Source of the DNA: Leptospira perolatii
GTDB lineage: Bacteria; Spirochaetota; Leptospiria; Leptospirales; Leptospiraceae
Length of the DNA: 64,000 bases
Direction of reading: 5' to 3'
Assembly (NCBI RefSeq): GCF_002811875.1
Contig: NZ_NPDZ01000004.1
Span: 1 to 64,000 of the forward strand
Shown: piece by piece, positions 9,723 to 18,183 of the stretch
How the letters are laid out: each line of letters opens with the position of its first letter
Numbering within the stretch: position 1 is the first letter of the stretch
The notes under the pieces: generated by a model
Databases searched by the model: none
What the model was told of the DNA's origin: nothing
The model's input: only the letters and a program-made list of their open reading frames with translations
Program-made: the position numbers and the translations under genes

Positions 9723-11843
9723 TTGAACTTGCTAAATCGGCCCGAGGAAAGGTTTTCCGTTCACCGGGCCATTTTTTTTCCAAACAATTCTTTTTTTTAC
9801 AAAGCCCTTCTTCTAATTTTATTCTTTTTTTTCACCGGCGCTTATCTCTATGGATCTCCTTCAGAAAATTCGAATCCTTCTGACGAAAAGGAATTCGAAG
9901 AAAAAAAAAGAATAAGAACAGCAGTTGAGAATATGGAATTCGAGCTGCAGAGAAACAGACGTTTCTCCCAATATATTCCTGAATCTTCAGAACAAAAAGA
10001 ATACCTTTCTACTTTAATCCAAGAAGTGGAAGAAAAGAAGCTTCACCTAACCACAAGTTGGCTACGATTGCTCAGATACAAAAAGCGGCTTTTTTCCGGC
10101 TATGAGAGTGAGTCGGATAGTCCGATTTTTTTCCTGAGTGAAAACGGAAAATTCGACCCGAAGGCAGAATTAGAAGCCAATCTCCGCGCATTCTTTGTTT
10201 CTACACCGGTCGGAGAAACAGAAGAGAATCCGAAATGCATGTTCCCGGAAAGATACAAATGGCTGAAGGAGGTCCTACAATTAGATGAATCCAAGATAGG
10301 TGCGGCAACCTGTCCAAGGTTTGAAACCTGGAAAACTGCAATTTATCCCAAAACAATTTCGCTCGTTTTCTCCTCTTATTATATGCACGCACCGGCGTCG
10401 ATGTTCGGGCACACGTTTCTGAAACTGAACTCTGGGATAGAATCAAAGTCTGAGCTCTTGGATTATTCGGTAAATTATGCAGCGAACCCCAATACCAGCA
10501 ATCCGTTCCTCTATGCTTTTTTAGGGCTAACCGGAGGCTATCCAGGTTCATTTTCCGTACAGCCTTATTATATCAATATATTTGAATATAACGATATGGA
10601 AAGTAGAGACTTGTGGGAATACAAGTTGGATCTAAAAAAGGAAGAGATAGACAGACTCGTAAGACACCTCTGGGAAATGAGAAGAAATTACTTTGATTAT
10701 TTCTTCCTAACCGAAAATTGTTCCTACCATTTGATAGGATTGCTCGAGGTCGCAAAACCGGATCTACATCTTTCCGAAAAACTTTCCTGGATTGTTCCTC
10801 CTGCTGAGACCGTAAAAGTTTTCTTTGAAGGAGGTCCCGCAATCACTCAGATTTATTTCAGAGCTTCCCTTTACACAAAAATCAAGGAACAAATCCGGGA
10901 ACTGACCGACAAAGAAAAATCTCTATTTTGGGATATGATCGAATCCGCGGATCCTAATCTCCTGCACTTGATCGACTCCAAGTACCATAGAAAATCCCTC
11001 ATTTTAGAAAGTCTTATTACAGCACTCCGTTACAAAAAATCCAGAAGCCAACTGACCGATTTGGAGAATGCATTCTATCAGAAAATTTTAATAGATCGGA
11101 GTAAAATAACGGAGGACGCCAAAGGTCCGACGGAGAAAATTTTGCTCCCGGACACATCTCCTGAAAAATCGCATTCATTGAGTAGGGTTTCTGTCGGATA
11201 CGGGGCTTCCTCCGAAGGATCGTTTGTAGATCTAAAAGCGAGAATCTCTCATCACGATTTGCTAAATCGCGACAAAGGACATGTTCCGAATTCGGAAGTC
11301 CAGATTCTTGACTTCACCATCCGAAAGTACGAAAATGCACCGCCGGAAATTTTTGCATTCCACCTAGTTCGACTTTTTGCCCTAGTTCCGTACAACTCTA
11401 TTTCCAAAGATATCTCCTATTCTATTGACTTAGGAATGGAAACGGTTTGGATCAAGAGTGAGAAAGAATCAAACGTGACAAAAACAAAAGCATCGAACTT
11501 GGACTTCTCAGTTGGATATTCCTTTCAAAATGAATTTTCAAAGTCCAAATTTTTGCCGGTATTTGTCTTAATGACCGGAGTAAAGTCACAAGGGTCGCCT
11601 GAATTGATTCGCGGCCATAGAACCGGTCCACAAATCAATTTGTTATCCATCCTGGAGTTCGAGCCTTGGAAGGCGGTGTTCTCTGCCTCTTATTACTATT
11701 ATCTTGTAAGCGATAACCGAAACGATTACTCGGTTGGTTTACAGATCCGCTATTCTGTCCATAAAGATCATGAGATCAGAGCAGAAATAAAAACGTTTCA
11801 GAACTATTCGGAATCACTACTTTCGTATCATCTTTTGTTCTGA
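9723..11843 (+). CDS. DUF4105 (Lnb-type N-terminal periplasmic domain) envelope protein
   Basis: This protein of about 706 residues has a hydrophobic export segment (about residues 28-48), a DUF4105 core with the FSSYYMHAPASMFGHTFLK motif near residue 215 and an ENCSYHLIGLLE motif near residue 335, and a C-terminal half rich in alternating strands that may form an outer-membrane barrel. The DUF4105 core has conserved His and Cys residues resembling a papain-like or NlpC-type centre, but activity is unproven. The start is awkward: the only in-frame initiators before the signal segment are TTG codons (9723 and 9729), which lie just before a strong terminator hairpin. Confidence 0.8.
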   Translation: MNLLNRPEERFSVHRAIFFPNNSFFYKALLLILFFFFTGAYLYGSPSENSNPSDEKEFEEKKRIRTAVENMEFELQRNRRFSQYIPESSEQKEYLSTLIQEVEEKKLHLTTSWLRLLRYKKRLFSGYESESDSPIFFLSENGKFDPKAELEANLRAFFVSTPVGETEENPKCMFPERYKWLKEVLQLDESKIGAATCPRFETWKTAIYPKTISLVFSSYYMHAPASMFGHTFLKLNSGIESKSELLDYSVNYAANPNTSNPFLYAFLGLTGGYPGSFSVQPYYINIFEYNDMESRDLWEYKLDLKKEEIDRLVRHLWEMRRNYFDYFFLTENCSYHLIGLLEVAKPDLHLSEKLSWIVPPAETVKVFFEGGPAITQIYFRASLYTKIKEQIRELTDKEKSLFWDMIESADPNLLHLIDSKYHRKSLILESLITALRYKKSRSQLTDLENAFYQKILIDRSKITEDAKGPTEKILLPDTSPEKSHSLSRVSVGYGASSEGSFVDLKARISHHDLLNRDKGHVPNSEVQILDFTIRKYENAPPEIFAFHLVRLFALVPYNSISKDISYSIDLGMETVWIKSEKESNVTKTKASNLDFSVGYSFQNEFSKSKFLPVFVLMTGVKSQGSPELIRGHRTGPQINLLSILEFEPWKAVFSASYYYYLVSDNRNDYSVGLQIRYSVHKDHEIRAEIKTFQNYSESLLSYHLLF
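9739..9779 (+). terminator. Terminator or attenuator hairpin between DUF3015 and DUF4105
   Basis: The outer stem GGCCCG (9739-9744) pairs with CGGGCC (9765-9770), an inner stem GGAAA/TTTCC strengthens it, and it is followed by ATTTTTTTT. It has all the signs of an intrinsic terminator but lies within the apparent first codons of the downstream gene, so it could attenuate that gene's transcription. Confidence 0.8.
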
Positions 11844-11845
11844 TC

Positions 11846-11935
11846 GTCACTTCGCTCCTGAAGGTGGGAAATCTACATTGAGAAAGAAGATCCACACAGC
11901 TCGAAGGGTATAATTTCTATGGAAGCCCACCTATA
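11846..11935. repeat. Diverged copy of the rnpB-adjacent repeat unit
   Basis: This 90-base segment begins GTCACTTCGCTCCTG and ends CTATGGAAGCCCACCTATA, matching the two ends of the 67-bp unit that follows, but its middle is unrelated. It looks like an older or recombined repeat copy. Confidence 0.6.
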
Positions 11936-12337
11936 GTCGCTTCGCTCCTGCAGGCTCAAATTCATTCTTTAACTAGAGTATTGCTGTGGAAGTTCGCCTA
12001 TAGTCGCTTCGCTCCTGCAGGCTCAAATTCATTCTTTAACTAGAGTATTGCTGTGGAAGTTCGCCTATAGTCGCTTCGCTCCTGCAGGCTCAAATTCATT
12101 CTTTAACTAGAGTATTGCTGTGGAAGTTCGCCTATAGTCGCTTCGCTCCTGCAGGCTCAAATTCATTCTTTAACTAGAGTATTGCTGTGGAAGTTCGCCT
12201 ATAGTCGCTTCGCTCCTGCAGGCTCAAATTCATTCTTTAACTAGAGTATTGCTGTGGAAGTTCGCCTATAGTCGCTTCGCTCCTGCAGGCTCAAATTCAT
12301 TCTTTAACTAGAGTATTGCTGTGGAAGTTCGCCTGTA
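11936..12337. repeat. Six tandem 67-bp repeats abutting rnpB
   Basis: Six head-to-tail copies of a 67-bp unit start at 11936, 12003, 12070, 12137, 12204 and 12271. The copies appear identical except for the last few bases of the sixth, where the unit merges into the 3' end of rnpB (GCCTGTA instead of GCCTATA). Read on the minus strand, every unit contains GGCGAACTTCC, which is the 3' strand of RNase P helix P1, and the 8-bp palindrome CCTGCAGG. The array therefore looks like repeated duplication of the rnpB 3' end plus its downstream flank. Confidence 0.95.
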
Positions 12338-12737
12338 AGCCGGATTCTGTATTTTTTGCCTTTGGGGCAAAAAACGATGACCATTTATCTTGGTTAGTCG
12401 GTCACCCGACAACTCCTTGCTCCCTACCCATGACCTGGCGGAATCAGCTCATCCAGTCATCTACTCGGGATTGCACCTGGGAGGGTTTGCCGTGCCTGGC
12501 TCCTCTCGAAACCAGCGGTAGTCTCTTACTCTACCATTTCACCCTTACTCCAGAGCCAGAAATCTGACGTCTAGAGCGGTATACTTTCTGTTGCACTTTC
12601 CATGTCCTGACCCTCTCGAGAACAAGACTCCGGGAATTACCCGGTCCCCTGATTCCATGGTGTCCGGACTTTCCTCACTCTTCCCCAAAAGGCTCGAAAG
12701 CAACTCAGGGAAGGCGCGGTCATCCGGCGAGCTTCCA
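12322..12737 (-). ncRNA. rnpB: RNase P RNA (bacterial type A)
   Basis: The minus strand carries the conserved 5' core GAGGAAAGTCCGGAC (about 12676-12662), the AGGGTGAAATGG...GTAAGAG...ACCGC region, and the 3' signature ACAGAATCCGGCTTAC. Ends are set by helix P1: GGAAGCTCGCC (12736-12726) pairs with GGCGAACTTCC (12333-12323) with one mismatch. The length of about 415 bases is normal. It is the catalytic RNA that matures tRNA 5' ends. The protein-coding frame readable through it on the plus strand is spurious. Confidence 0.95.
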
Positions 12738-12742
12738 AAAGC

Positions 12743-12748
12743 ATCATA
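12743..12748 (-). promoter_or_regulatory. -10 element of rnpB
   Basis: TATGAT on the minus strand lies seven bases upstream of the predicted first P1 base. No convincing -35 hexamer is visible 17 bases further up. Confidence 0.5.
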
Positions 12749-12858
12749 ATTATGAGCCGTGGATCTCCTACTTTTTTTTTCCGAAAGTTAGAATTTCAGG
12801 CATTCCTGGCACAGGACTTGCGTATTATTACGCAGAACCCAATTCCGGGAGATAAAAA

Positions 12859-13344
12859 ATGAACAAGTTTATTCAAATTGCACTCTTTTTAAGCATTTCA
12901 ACTGCAACTTATGCAGATGAAACAGTTTCTGCGCTAGAAAAGACCTTCCGGAACCATACTCCAGAGTCCGAAATACAGTTAGCCAACAAATTGACTGCAC
13001 TCGGAAGCCTGAAGCAAAAGGTGAGAGATTACGAAACTGCTATAGATTATTATAACCAATCGCTGGAAGTTCATAGCAAAATGGGTGAAAAAGGAAGCTC
13101 CACTTATGCTTTGACCTTATACTTGAAATCTATTTCTGAATTTCGCTTAGGTCGCTCTTGCCAAGCATTGGAAAGCATCAAAGAAGTCATACAGGTATAC
13201 CAAAAATTAGGAAACCTGGATTCGGCCATCCAAGCAGAAGAAGAAGGACTAAGAAAATATCAGGAGGCCTGCACATTATCCGACGAACAATCTGCAGTCT
13301 CCTTGAATGGGGAAAAATCTCTCACTTCCGTTCCCCAAAAATAA
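12859..13344 (+). CDS. Exported TPR protein
   Basis: This 161-residue protein has a signal peptide (cleavage near TYA-DE) and about two to three tetratricopeptide units ([30 protein letters not shown] and following helices, residues 42-140). The GGGAGA ribosome binding site supports the start. It probably acts as a periplasmic scaffold; the partner is unknown. A strong intrinsic terminator follows. Confidence 0.75.
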   Translation: MNKFIQIALFLSISTATYADETVSALEKTFRNHTPESEIQLANKLTALGSLKQKVRDYETAIDYYNQSLEVHSKMGEKGSSTYALTLYLKSISEFRLGRSCQALESIKEVIQVYQKLGNLDSAIQAEEEGLRKYQEACTLSDEQSAVSLNGEKSLTSVPQK

Positions 13345-13376
13345 ATCATCCCATCTCTAGTTCTAACTTCCCTGCT

Positions 13377-13404
13377 CCGCCCCGAAAGGGGCGGGCGTTT
13401 TTTT
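13377..13404 (+). terminator. Intrinsic terminator
   Basis: Stem CCGCCCC / GGGGCGG with a GAAA tetraloop, followed within three bases by seven T residues. It ends the TPR protein transcript. Confidence 0.92.
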
Positions 13405-13580
13405 GGTTTGACTGTGAGTCTTATTAGCCTACCCTATCTTCCCTATCCTGTCAGGAAAAATTTTCGAATGATAAATATATTCCTTTTCCGGGAAATTTAG
13501 CGCGAGCTTCTTTTTGCACCTGCACCGAATCTGGGGGAAAATCACGGATCCGGAGAGGCCGTTACTCATTGGAGGATATT

Positions 13581-13868
13581 ATGAAGATAGTCTACACTTG
13601 GAAAAATTTGGATCATTCGGGTGCCGCCGAAGACTATGCGAACAAGAAATTAGAGAGAGTGTCCAAATATGTCCAAAAAGTCGTGGCTTGCGAAATCTCT
13701 TTCGATCAAATCCACGGTTCTGTAGTCGCAAATCTTAACCTGGCGGCAGATGGAAACAAGTTTAACGCGCAAAACGAAGACAAGGATATTTATGCTTGCA
13801 TAGACGGACTGGAAAACAAGATCGTTAAGCAAGTCAGTAAGCACCACGATAAAAAAGCCACCCATTGA
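13581..13868 (+). CDS. hpf: Ribosome hibernation promoting factor, short form
   Basis: This 95-residue protein matches the HPF/RaiA family: a MKIVYTWKNLDHS strand, a helix KLERVSKYVQKVV, and a DKDIYACIDGLENKIVKQVSKHHDK C-terminal helix with basic residues that bind the 30S decoding centre. The length corresponds to the short form, without the dimerising C-terminal domain. A GGAGG ribosome binding site precedes the ATG. Its stop overlaps the start of the next gene (TGATG), implying translational coupling. Confidence 0.88.
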   Translation: MKIVYTWKNLDHSGAAEDYANKKLERVSKYVQKVVACEISFDQIHGSVVANLNLAADGNKFNAQNEDKDIYACIDGLENKIVKQVSKHHDKKATH

Positions 13869-14806
13869 TGGGCACAGATAGAAAGTACGAAGAAGCAATC
13901 CACCATTTAGCAGAGGGAAATTTCGAACGCGCCAAAAAGGCGTTCGACTCACTCTTAGAATCAAATCCAGAAAACAGCGATTATATTTCCGGTTTCTACC
14001 TTTCTTCTTATTGGGATAACAGGATCGAACGAATCCATATTTCCAGGGAAGGTAGAGATCGCGCTGCTCTTCTATTAGAATTCCTGAAAGAATTCGAGGC
14101 ACAGTACAGCCAGAAGCAATTTTCAAAGTCTTCCAGTTATTGGACCTGCAGAAACGCGATCATACTGGAGGTCGTGGATCAAGTCAAAATATCGATCCAA
14201 AAGGAAGGCAACCTTTCCATTTCATCCGGGATGATTGTGGAATTGATCTATCAACTTTTGCTCTCCGGGGAAGTTACATCTGCATCCGAAATCCTGAAAG
14301 ATGTGAGCGGTCTCGAAAAAGGAATTCCTGAATTACTTTTCTTGCGCGCAGAGTGTATGTACCAATCCGGAAATGAAGCCCAGGGTTTGCTATTGTACAG
14401 AGAAGCCTTTTTGAAGGATCCATCACTTTTGAGAATCGATGCAGTTCGATCCGAACCGATCCTGAATGCAATTTCTGCCTTAAAGGAAATCTGGAAAGAT
14501 TCTGGCGATCTGCGAGAAGCAATCCCGGTTTATTGTTTGGAAAACGGCATCTTTAAGGATATTCGAAAAATGAATGATCGAGAGATCGATCAGCTGCGCT
14601 TGGAATTATTTCGTCTGAGAGATTCGCTTTCGGTTCGGAAAGGTGATTATGATTTTAAAGTGAAATGCAGAATGATCCAACTTTGCTGCGCGCTCTTAGA
14701 TTCTCGCTCCGGCACTTACTACGGAGAAAACGCGCAAGAAGCAAAAAGAATTCTGGATTCTTTGGATCCTAATTTTTACCACAAAAGAAGTGTTCGGATC
14801 AGATAA
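13868..14806 (+). CDS. TPR-type cytoplasmic protein coupled to hpf
   Basis: This 312-residue protein has no signal peptide. TPR-like helices occur at the N-terminus (YEEAIHHLAEGNFERAKKAFDSLLESNP) and near residues 155-185 (LLFLRAECMYQSGNEAQGLLLYREAFLKDP). The start ATG shares one base with the hpf stop codon. An in-frame TTG one codon earlier is less likely. No enzymatic motif is seen. Coupling to hpf suggests a role in stationary-phase or stress physiology (inference). Confidence 0.7.
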   Translation: MGTDRKYEEAIHHLAEGNFERAKKAFDSLLESNPENSDYISGFYLSSYWDNRIERIHISREGRDRAALLLEFLKEFEAQYSQKQFSKSSSYWTCRNAIILEVVDQVKISIQKEGNLSISSGMIVELIYQLLLSGEVTSASEILKDVSGLEKGIPELLFLRAECMYQSGNEAQGLLLYREAFLKDPSLLRIDAVRSEPILNAISALKEIWKDSGDLREAIPVYCLENGIFKDIRKMNDREIDQLRLELFRLRDSLSVRKGDYDFKVKCRMIQLCCALLDSRSGTYYGENAQEAKRILDSLDPNFYHKRSVRIR

Positions 14807-14830
14807 AGACCCGATCGGCTTTACCTTCGC

Positions 14831-15415
14831 TTATTTTAGATAAGCAGAATCCAATACTTTCTGGATTTCGTTTGCGAGAAGTTCGTCTCCTCTCTCCATA
14901 AAATACATTTGCAATGAACTCAGAACCCTTTTGCCTTCCGGATTTTTCGAAATTTCCATTAGATATTTAGAATCCATATTGGTTCCAAATTTTGCAGAGG
15001 ATTGCACGTCTACGAAGTCTCTTTCACCGCTTCCGACTGCAAGAGTTCCAGACCTGTCCCCTGCATAAGATTCAGGCGAAGAAGAGAATCTACCGATTGC
15101 AACCGCGAGAACTAAGATTGCCAAGCCCGCAGTGAGTGAGTATTGAAAAGATTTATTCCATACAAAATTTCTTGCGATCTTATTTAAGAAGCTCTCCTCC
15201 TCAAAGGATACTTCCTGTAGCATATTCTGTAGTCTTTTTTCAAAACCGTCAGATAGCTTCACTTGCTTTAGCTCTTTGGTTCTTAGCTCCGATATCGCCC
15301 GAACCATCGAATTTTCCAGGCGTATCAATTCCTGGTCCTCTTTACGAAATAGCTGGGATAATGAGTACTTTGGGGATTTGGAAGACTTTGCTTCCGAGAT
15401 TTTTTCTTTTTGCAT
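14831..15415 (-). CDS. Putative transmembrane anti-sigma factor
   Basis: This 194-residue protein has a charged N-terminal cytoplasmic part, a single transmembrane helix (about residues 90-111) and a C-terminal periplasmic tail. It sits six bases after an ECF sigma gene, the classical position of its anti-sigma factor. No canonical zinc-binding ZAS motif is seen, so it belongs to a divergent class. Assignment is mainly by context. Confidence 0.65.
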   Translation of the reverse strand: MQKEKISEAKSSKSPKYSLSQLFRKEDQELIRLENSMVRAISELRTKELKQVKLSDGFEKRLQNMLQEVSFEEESFLNKIARNFVWNKSFQYSLTAGLAILVLAVAIGRFSSSPESYAGDRSGTLAVGSGERDFVDVQSSAKFGTNMDSKYLMEISKNPEGKRVLSSLQMYFMERGDELLANEIQKVLDSAYLK

Positions 15416-15421
15416 ACCTGT

Positions 15422-16024
15422 TTACCTGAAATAACCTTCGCCCTTCCCATCCTGTAGAATGAGATGTTTGAGAAATTCCTTTGCCTTGAAGAGCCGACTT
15501 TTTACCGTTCCGATATTGCATCCGAGTACTTCAGCGATTTGAGAGTAAGACATTTCTTCGAAGTAACGGAGCTCGATGACCTCTTTGTAGATATCCTCGA
15601 GTTGGTTTATTTTGTTAATTAGATAGTTTGATTCATCTGAAAGTTCTATTTTTTTTTCGAACCCAAGTCTAGCGTCCGTAAATTGAAACTCCGAATCATC
15701 GATTGAGTTTTCTTTTGCCCTCTTCCGTTTCGCGAGGAGGTCCTTGGATTTATTTACCACGATTCGGTAAAGCCAAGTATATACTCCGGATTCTGCACGG
15801 AAATTGCGGATGGAGCGATATCCTGAAATAAGCGCATCCTGGACGATGTCCTCCGCGTCGTCCCCATCCTTGACCATAGAAATCGCTTTTCTATAGAGTC
15901 TTTCTCGATAAGGGCCTGTAAGCTCAATATAGGCGGAATCATCCCCCTCTTTAATTTTTTTTAAGAGTTGGATTTCCTTGTCTCGTAACGTTTGCTTTCG
16001 GTTGGGACTTTCCTTTTGGACCAT
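15422..16024 (-). CDS. ECF RNA polymerase sigma factor (RpoE/SigW-like)
   Basis: This 200-residue sigma factor has region 2 (DAEDIVQDALISGYRSIRNFR and VYTWLYRIVVNKSKD, about residues 58-95) and region 4 (EVIELRYFEEMSYSQIAEVLGCNIGTVKSRLFKAKEFL, about 145-185) with its helix-turn-helix. A GAAGG ribosome binding site precedes the ATG. It is followed by a membrane protein in the anti-sigma position, suggesting control by an envelope signal. The target regulon cannot be deduced here. Confidence 0.9.
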   Translation of the reverse strand: MVQKESPNRKQTLRDKEIQLLKKIKEGDDSAYIELTGPYRERLYRKAISMVKDGDDAEDIVQDALISGYRSIRNFRAESGVYTWLYRIVVNKSKDLLAKRKRAKENSIDDSEFQFTDARLGFEKKIELSDESNYLINKINQLEDIYKEVIELRYFEEMSYSQIAEVLGCNIGTVKSRLFKAKEFLKHLILQDGKGEGYFR

Positions 16025-16088
16025 TTACAACCTTCACCGGCATCGAACCTTTTCCCTACCGCGCTTGCAATAAAAATCCCAAGCTTCC

Positions 16089-16445
16089 TCAGTCTTCGTG
16101 TAAGGACAGATTGATAAGAATAAGCGAATCAGTTAGCTCGAGAGAATCTCTAAAATGGATCCCGTAAATCGTGCGGTCCCTTCCCTGTACAATTTTTGGA
16201 TAATGCCAGACCACATCCCCGACAAATTCCAATCTTCGGCCGGATTTTCTTTCAACGATCGAACCTTCTACCATGTCAGTCAGTCCTAGATCTTCCCCAG
16301 CCATCATAATACAAATTCCACTTTCAGAAATGTTTCCTAACTTTCCTTCTAGCGTAATCAACCCGGACTCAACGTGTACAATATAATCGTCAAAGTCTTT
16401 GGGATAAAAACGAGGGCTTCTGGGTTTCTGTACTGGACCGCTCAT
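16089..16445 (-). CDS. PilZ domain protein
   Basis: This 118-residue single-domain protein has a basic N-terminus (RSPRFYPKDF) and the NISESGICI motif near residue 38, matching the RxxxR and [D/N]xSxxG elements of PilZ c-di-GMP receptors, followed by the barrel strands GDVVWHY and YGIHF. The first Arg motif is not perfectly spaced, so nucleotide binding is likely but unproven. It lies upstream of the ECF sigma gene on the same strand. Confidence 0.72.
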   Translation of the reverse strand: MSGPVQKPRSPRFYPKDFDDYIVHVESGLITLEGKLGNISESGICIMMAGEDLGLTDMVEGSIVERKSGRRLEFVGDVVWHYPKIVQGRDRTIYGIHFRDSLELTDSLILINLSLHED

Positions 16446-16515
16446 AGATTGCGGAATAAATTTAAAGCCTGATCTAACTCTGTCCAGTCTTTTAATCGAA
16501 CAATGTTCGCCGAAA

Positions 16516-17976
16516 TTAAAATTGGAAATAAATAAACGGTACTTCGGAGTCTGGAGTTAAGATCGCAAGTCCGACCGCTATAAAAGGATATAATGCAAAC
16601 TCAAACCAAGCTGGAATTTTCAGCGACTTTCCTTTTTCAAAAATCAACCAGCCTATATAGTGCCCGATGATCACTGTGAGTATGGCAGGAATTCCTATCT
16701 TGAGCATATAGGGTCTCAACTCTCCAGCTCTGTAGGAATACATTCCCGCAATCATGCCGAACGCTTTTTGCAAAGTTTCCGCTCGGAAAATTACTCCAAA
16801 GGTAACAGCGCAAGCGCTTGCGTACAAGATCCGAACCGGAGTCACTAATCCATTCAGCCTATCGGATAAATGTATGTTTGAAAAATAACGACTCCTTACA
16901 TCTTTCAAAATCGATTCTACCAAAAGCAAGCCGCCTTGGATGGAACCCCATACCACAAAGGTCCAATTTGCTCCGTGCCAGACTCCTGCCACAAACATTG
17001 TGAACCACACATTGAATCTATGTCGAAATGCTCCAGCCCTGTTTCCGCCGAGACTGATATACACATAGTCTCGTAACCAACTAGAAAGTGTAATATGCCA
17101 CCTTCTCCAATGCTCAGTAACACTCCTGGAAAGGTAAGGCATTCTAAAGTTTTCCGGGAGTTCGTAGCCTAACATTAAAGCGGACGAATATGCCATATCG
17201 GTATATCCGCTAAAATCACAGTATACCTGAACCCAAAATAAGAAGGCCGCCAACCAGAGTGCTTCTGTGGAATAAATTTCTGGATTCGCAAAAATCTTAT
17301 CCGCGATCGGTGATACGTTGTCTGAGAGTACTACCTTTTTGAAGTAGCCCATTAAAAAATAACGGATCGCTTTTCGAAACGGTATGTTTTCCAAATGCTT
17401 TTCTGTCTGCAACTGAGGCAAAAAAGCCTTTGCAATCACGATTGGTCCTGCCACCAATTGTGGGAAAAAAGATACGAAGAGTGCGAATCGGATAAAATTC
17501 CTTTCGGAAGGGATAGTACCTCGATACACATCTATCGTATAGCTGAGAGATTGAAATGTATAAAAGGAAACACCTACAGGCAGGACGATTTTTAGAATCG
17601 GAAAAAAGGCCGGGATTCCCCAGACCGAAAGTAGTTCGTTTAATGATCCACAAAGAAAGTTATAATACTTAAAGAACCCTAGTATAAAAACTAAATTCAG
17701 TACTAAGCTCAGCGTAATCAGCAGCTTTCGGAGCGATTTGTTTTTAGAGTGAAAAATTAGATCCGCAAAAACGTAATCGATCACCGTAGACAATAAGATC
17801 AGTCCCCCGAATCTCCAGTCCCAGCACATGTAAAAGTAGTAACTCGCTACAAGAAGAAAACAGTGTACGATAAATCTTCTTAAATGATGATTTCGGATAA
17901 GAGCCGGTAGTAGGTACCAATGCACCAGGAATACGGCGGTAAAGAATAGGAAAAATTCCAGTGTGGGAAAAAGCAA
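16516..17976 (-). CDS. MBOAT family O-acyltransferase (AlgI/DltB-like)
   Basis: This 486-residue polytopic membrane protein has about eleven hydrophobic helices and the MBOAT signatures FFPQLVAGPI, QVYCDFSGYTDMA, WRRWHITLSSWLRDYVYISLGG and the catalytic-His motif GVWHGANWTF near residue 320. Family members transfer acyl groups to polysaccharides or other surface molecules across the membrane. No alginate or Dlt partners are adjacent, so the acceptor is unknown; modification of a surface glycan or lipid is plausible. Confidence 0.9.
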   Translation of the reverse strand: MLFPTLEFFLFFTAVFLVHWYLLPALIRNHHLRRFIVHCFLLVASYYFYMCWDWRFGGLILLSTVIDYVFADLIFHSKNKSLRKLLITLSLVLNLVFILGFFKYYNFLCGSLNELLSVWGIPAFFPILKIVLPVGVSFYTFQSLSYTIDVYRGTIPSERNFIRFALFVSFFPQLVAGPIVIAKAFLPQLQTEKHLENIPFRKAIRYFLMGYFKKVVLSDNVSPIADKIFANPEIYSTEALWLAAFLFWVQVYCDFSGYTDMAYSSALMLGYELPENFRMPYLSRSVTEHWRRWHITLSSWLRDYVYISLGGNRAGAFRHRFNVWFTMFVAGVWHGANWTFVVWGSIQGGLLLVESILKDVRSRYFSNIHLSDRLNGLVTPVRILYASACAVTFGVIFRAETLQKAFGMIAGMYSYRAGELRPYMLKIGIPAILTVIIGHYIGWLIFEKGKSLKIPAWFEFALYPFIAVGLAILTPDSEVPFIYFQF

Positions 17977-18183
17977 ATCTCTGCTCCCGAGATTAAAGTC
18001 TAAAAAAATCGGGGAATCTTTCAGGTCAAGGGATTCTCCGCATCCGATTCCTTGCAGGCCAGCCGGTAAAAGATCCTATTTTTACCATTTTGGTTCCCTG
18101 GGCATTCCAGAATTCTCTTGCAAGAATTTTCCAAATCTTTAGAACTACCCCTTATCAAAGCTCGTAAAAGGAGTCAAAATCAG

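Noticed and set aside
12316..12567. Plus-strand open frame of 83 codons
   Set aside because: It lies antisense to rnpB and its coding potential is explained by the conserved RNA sequence.
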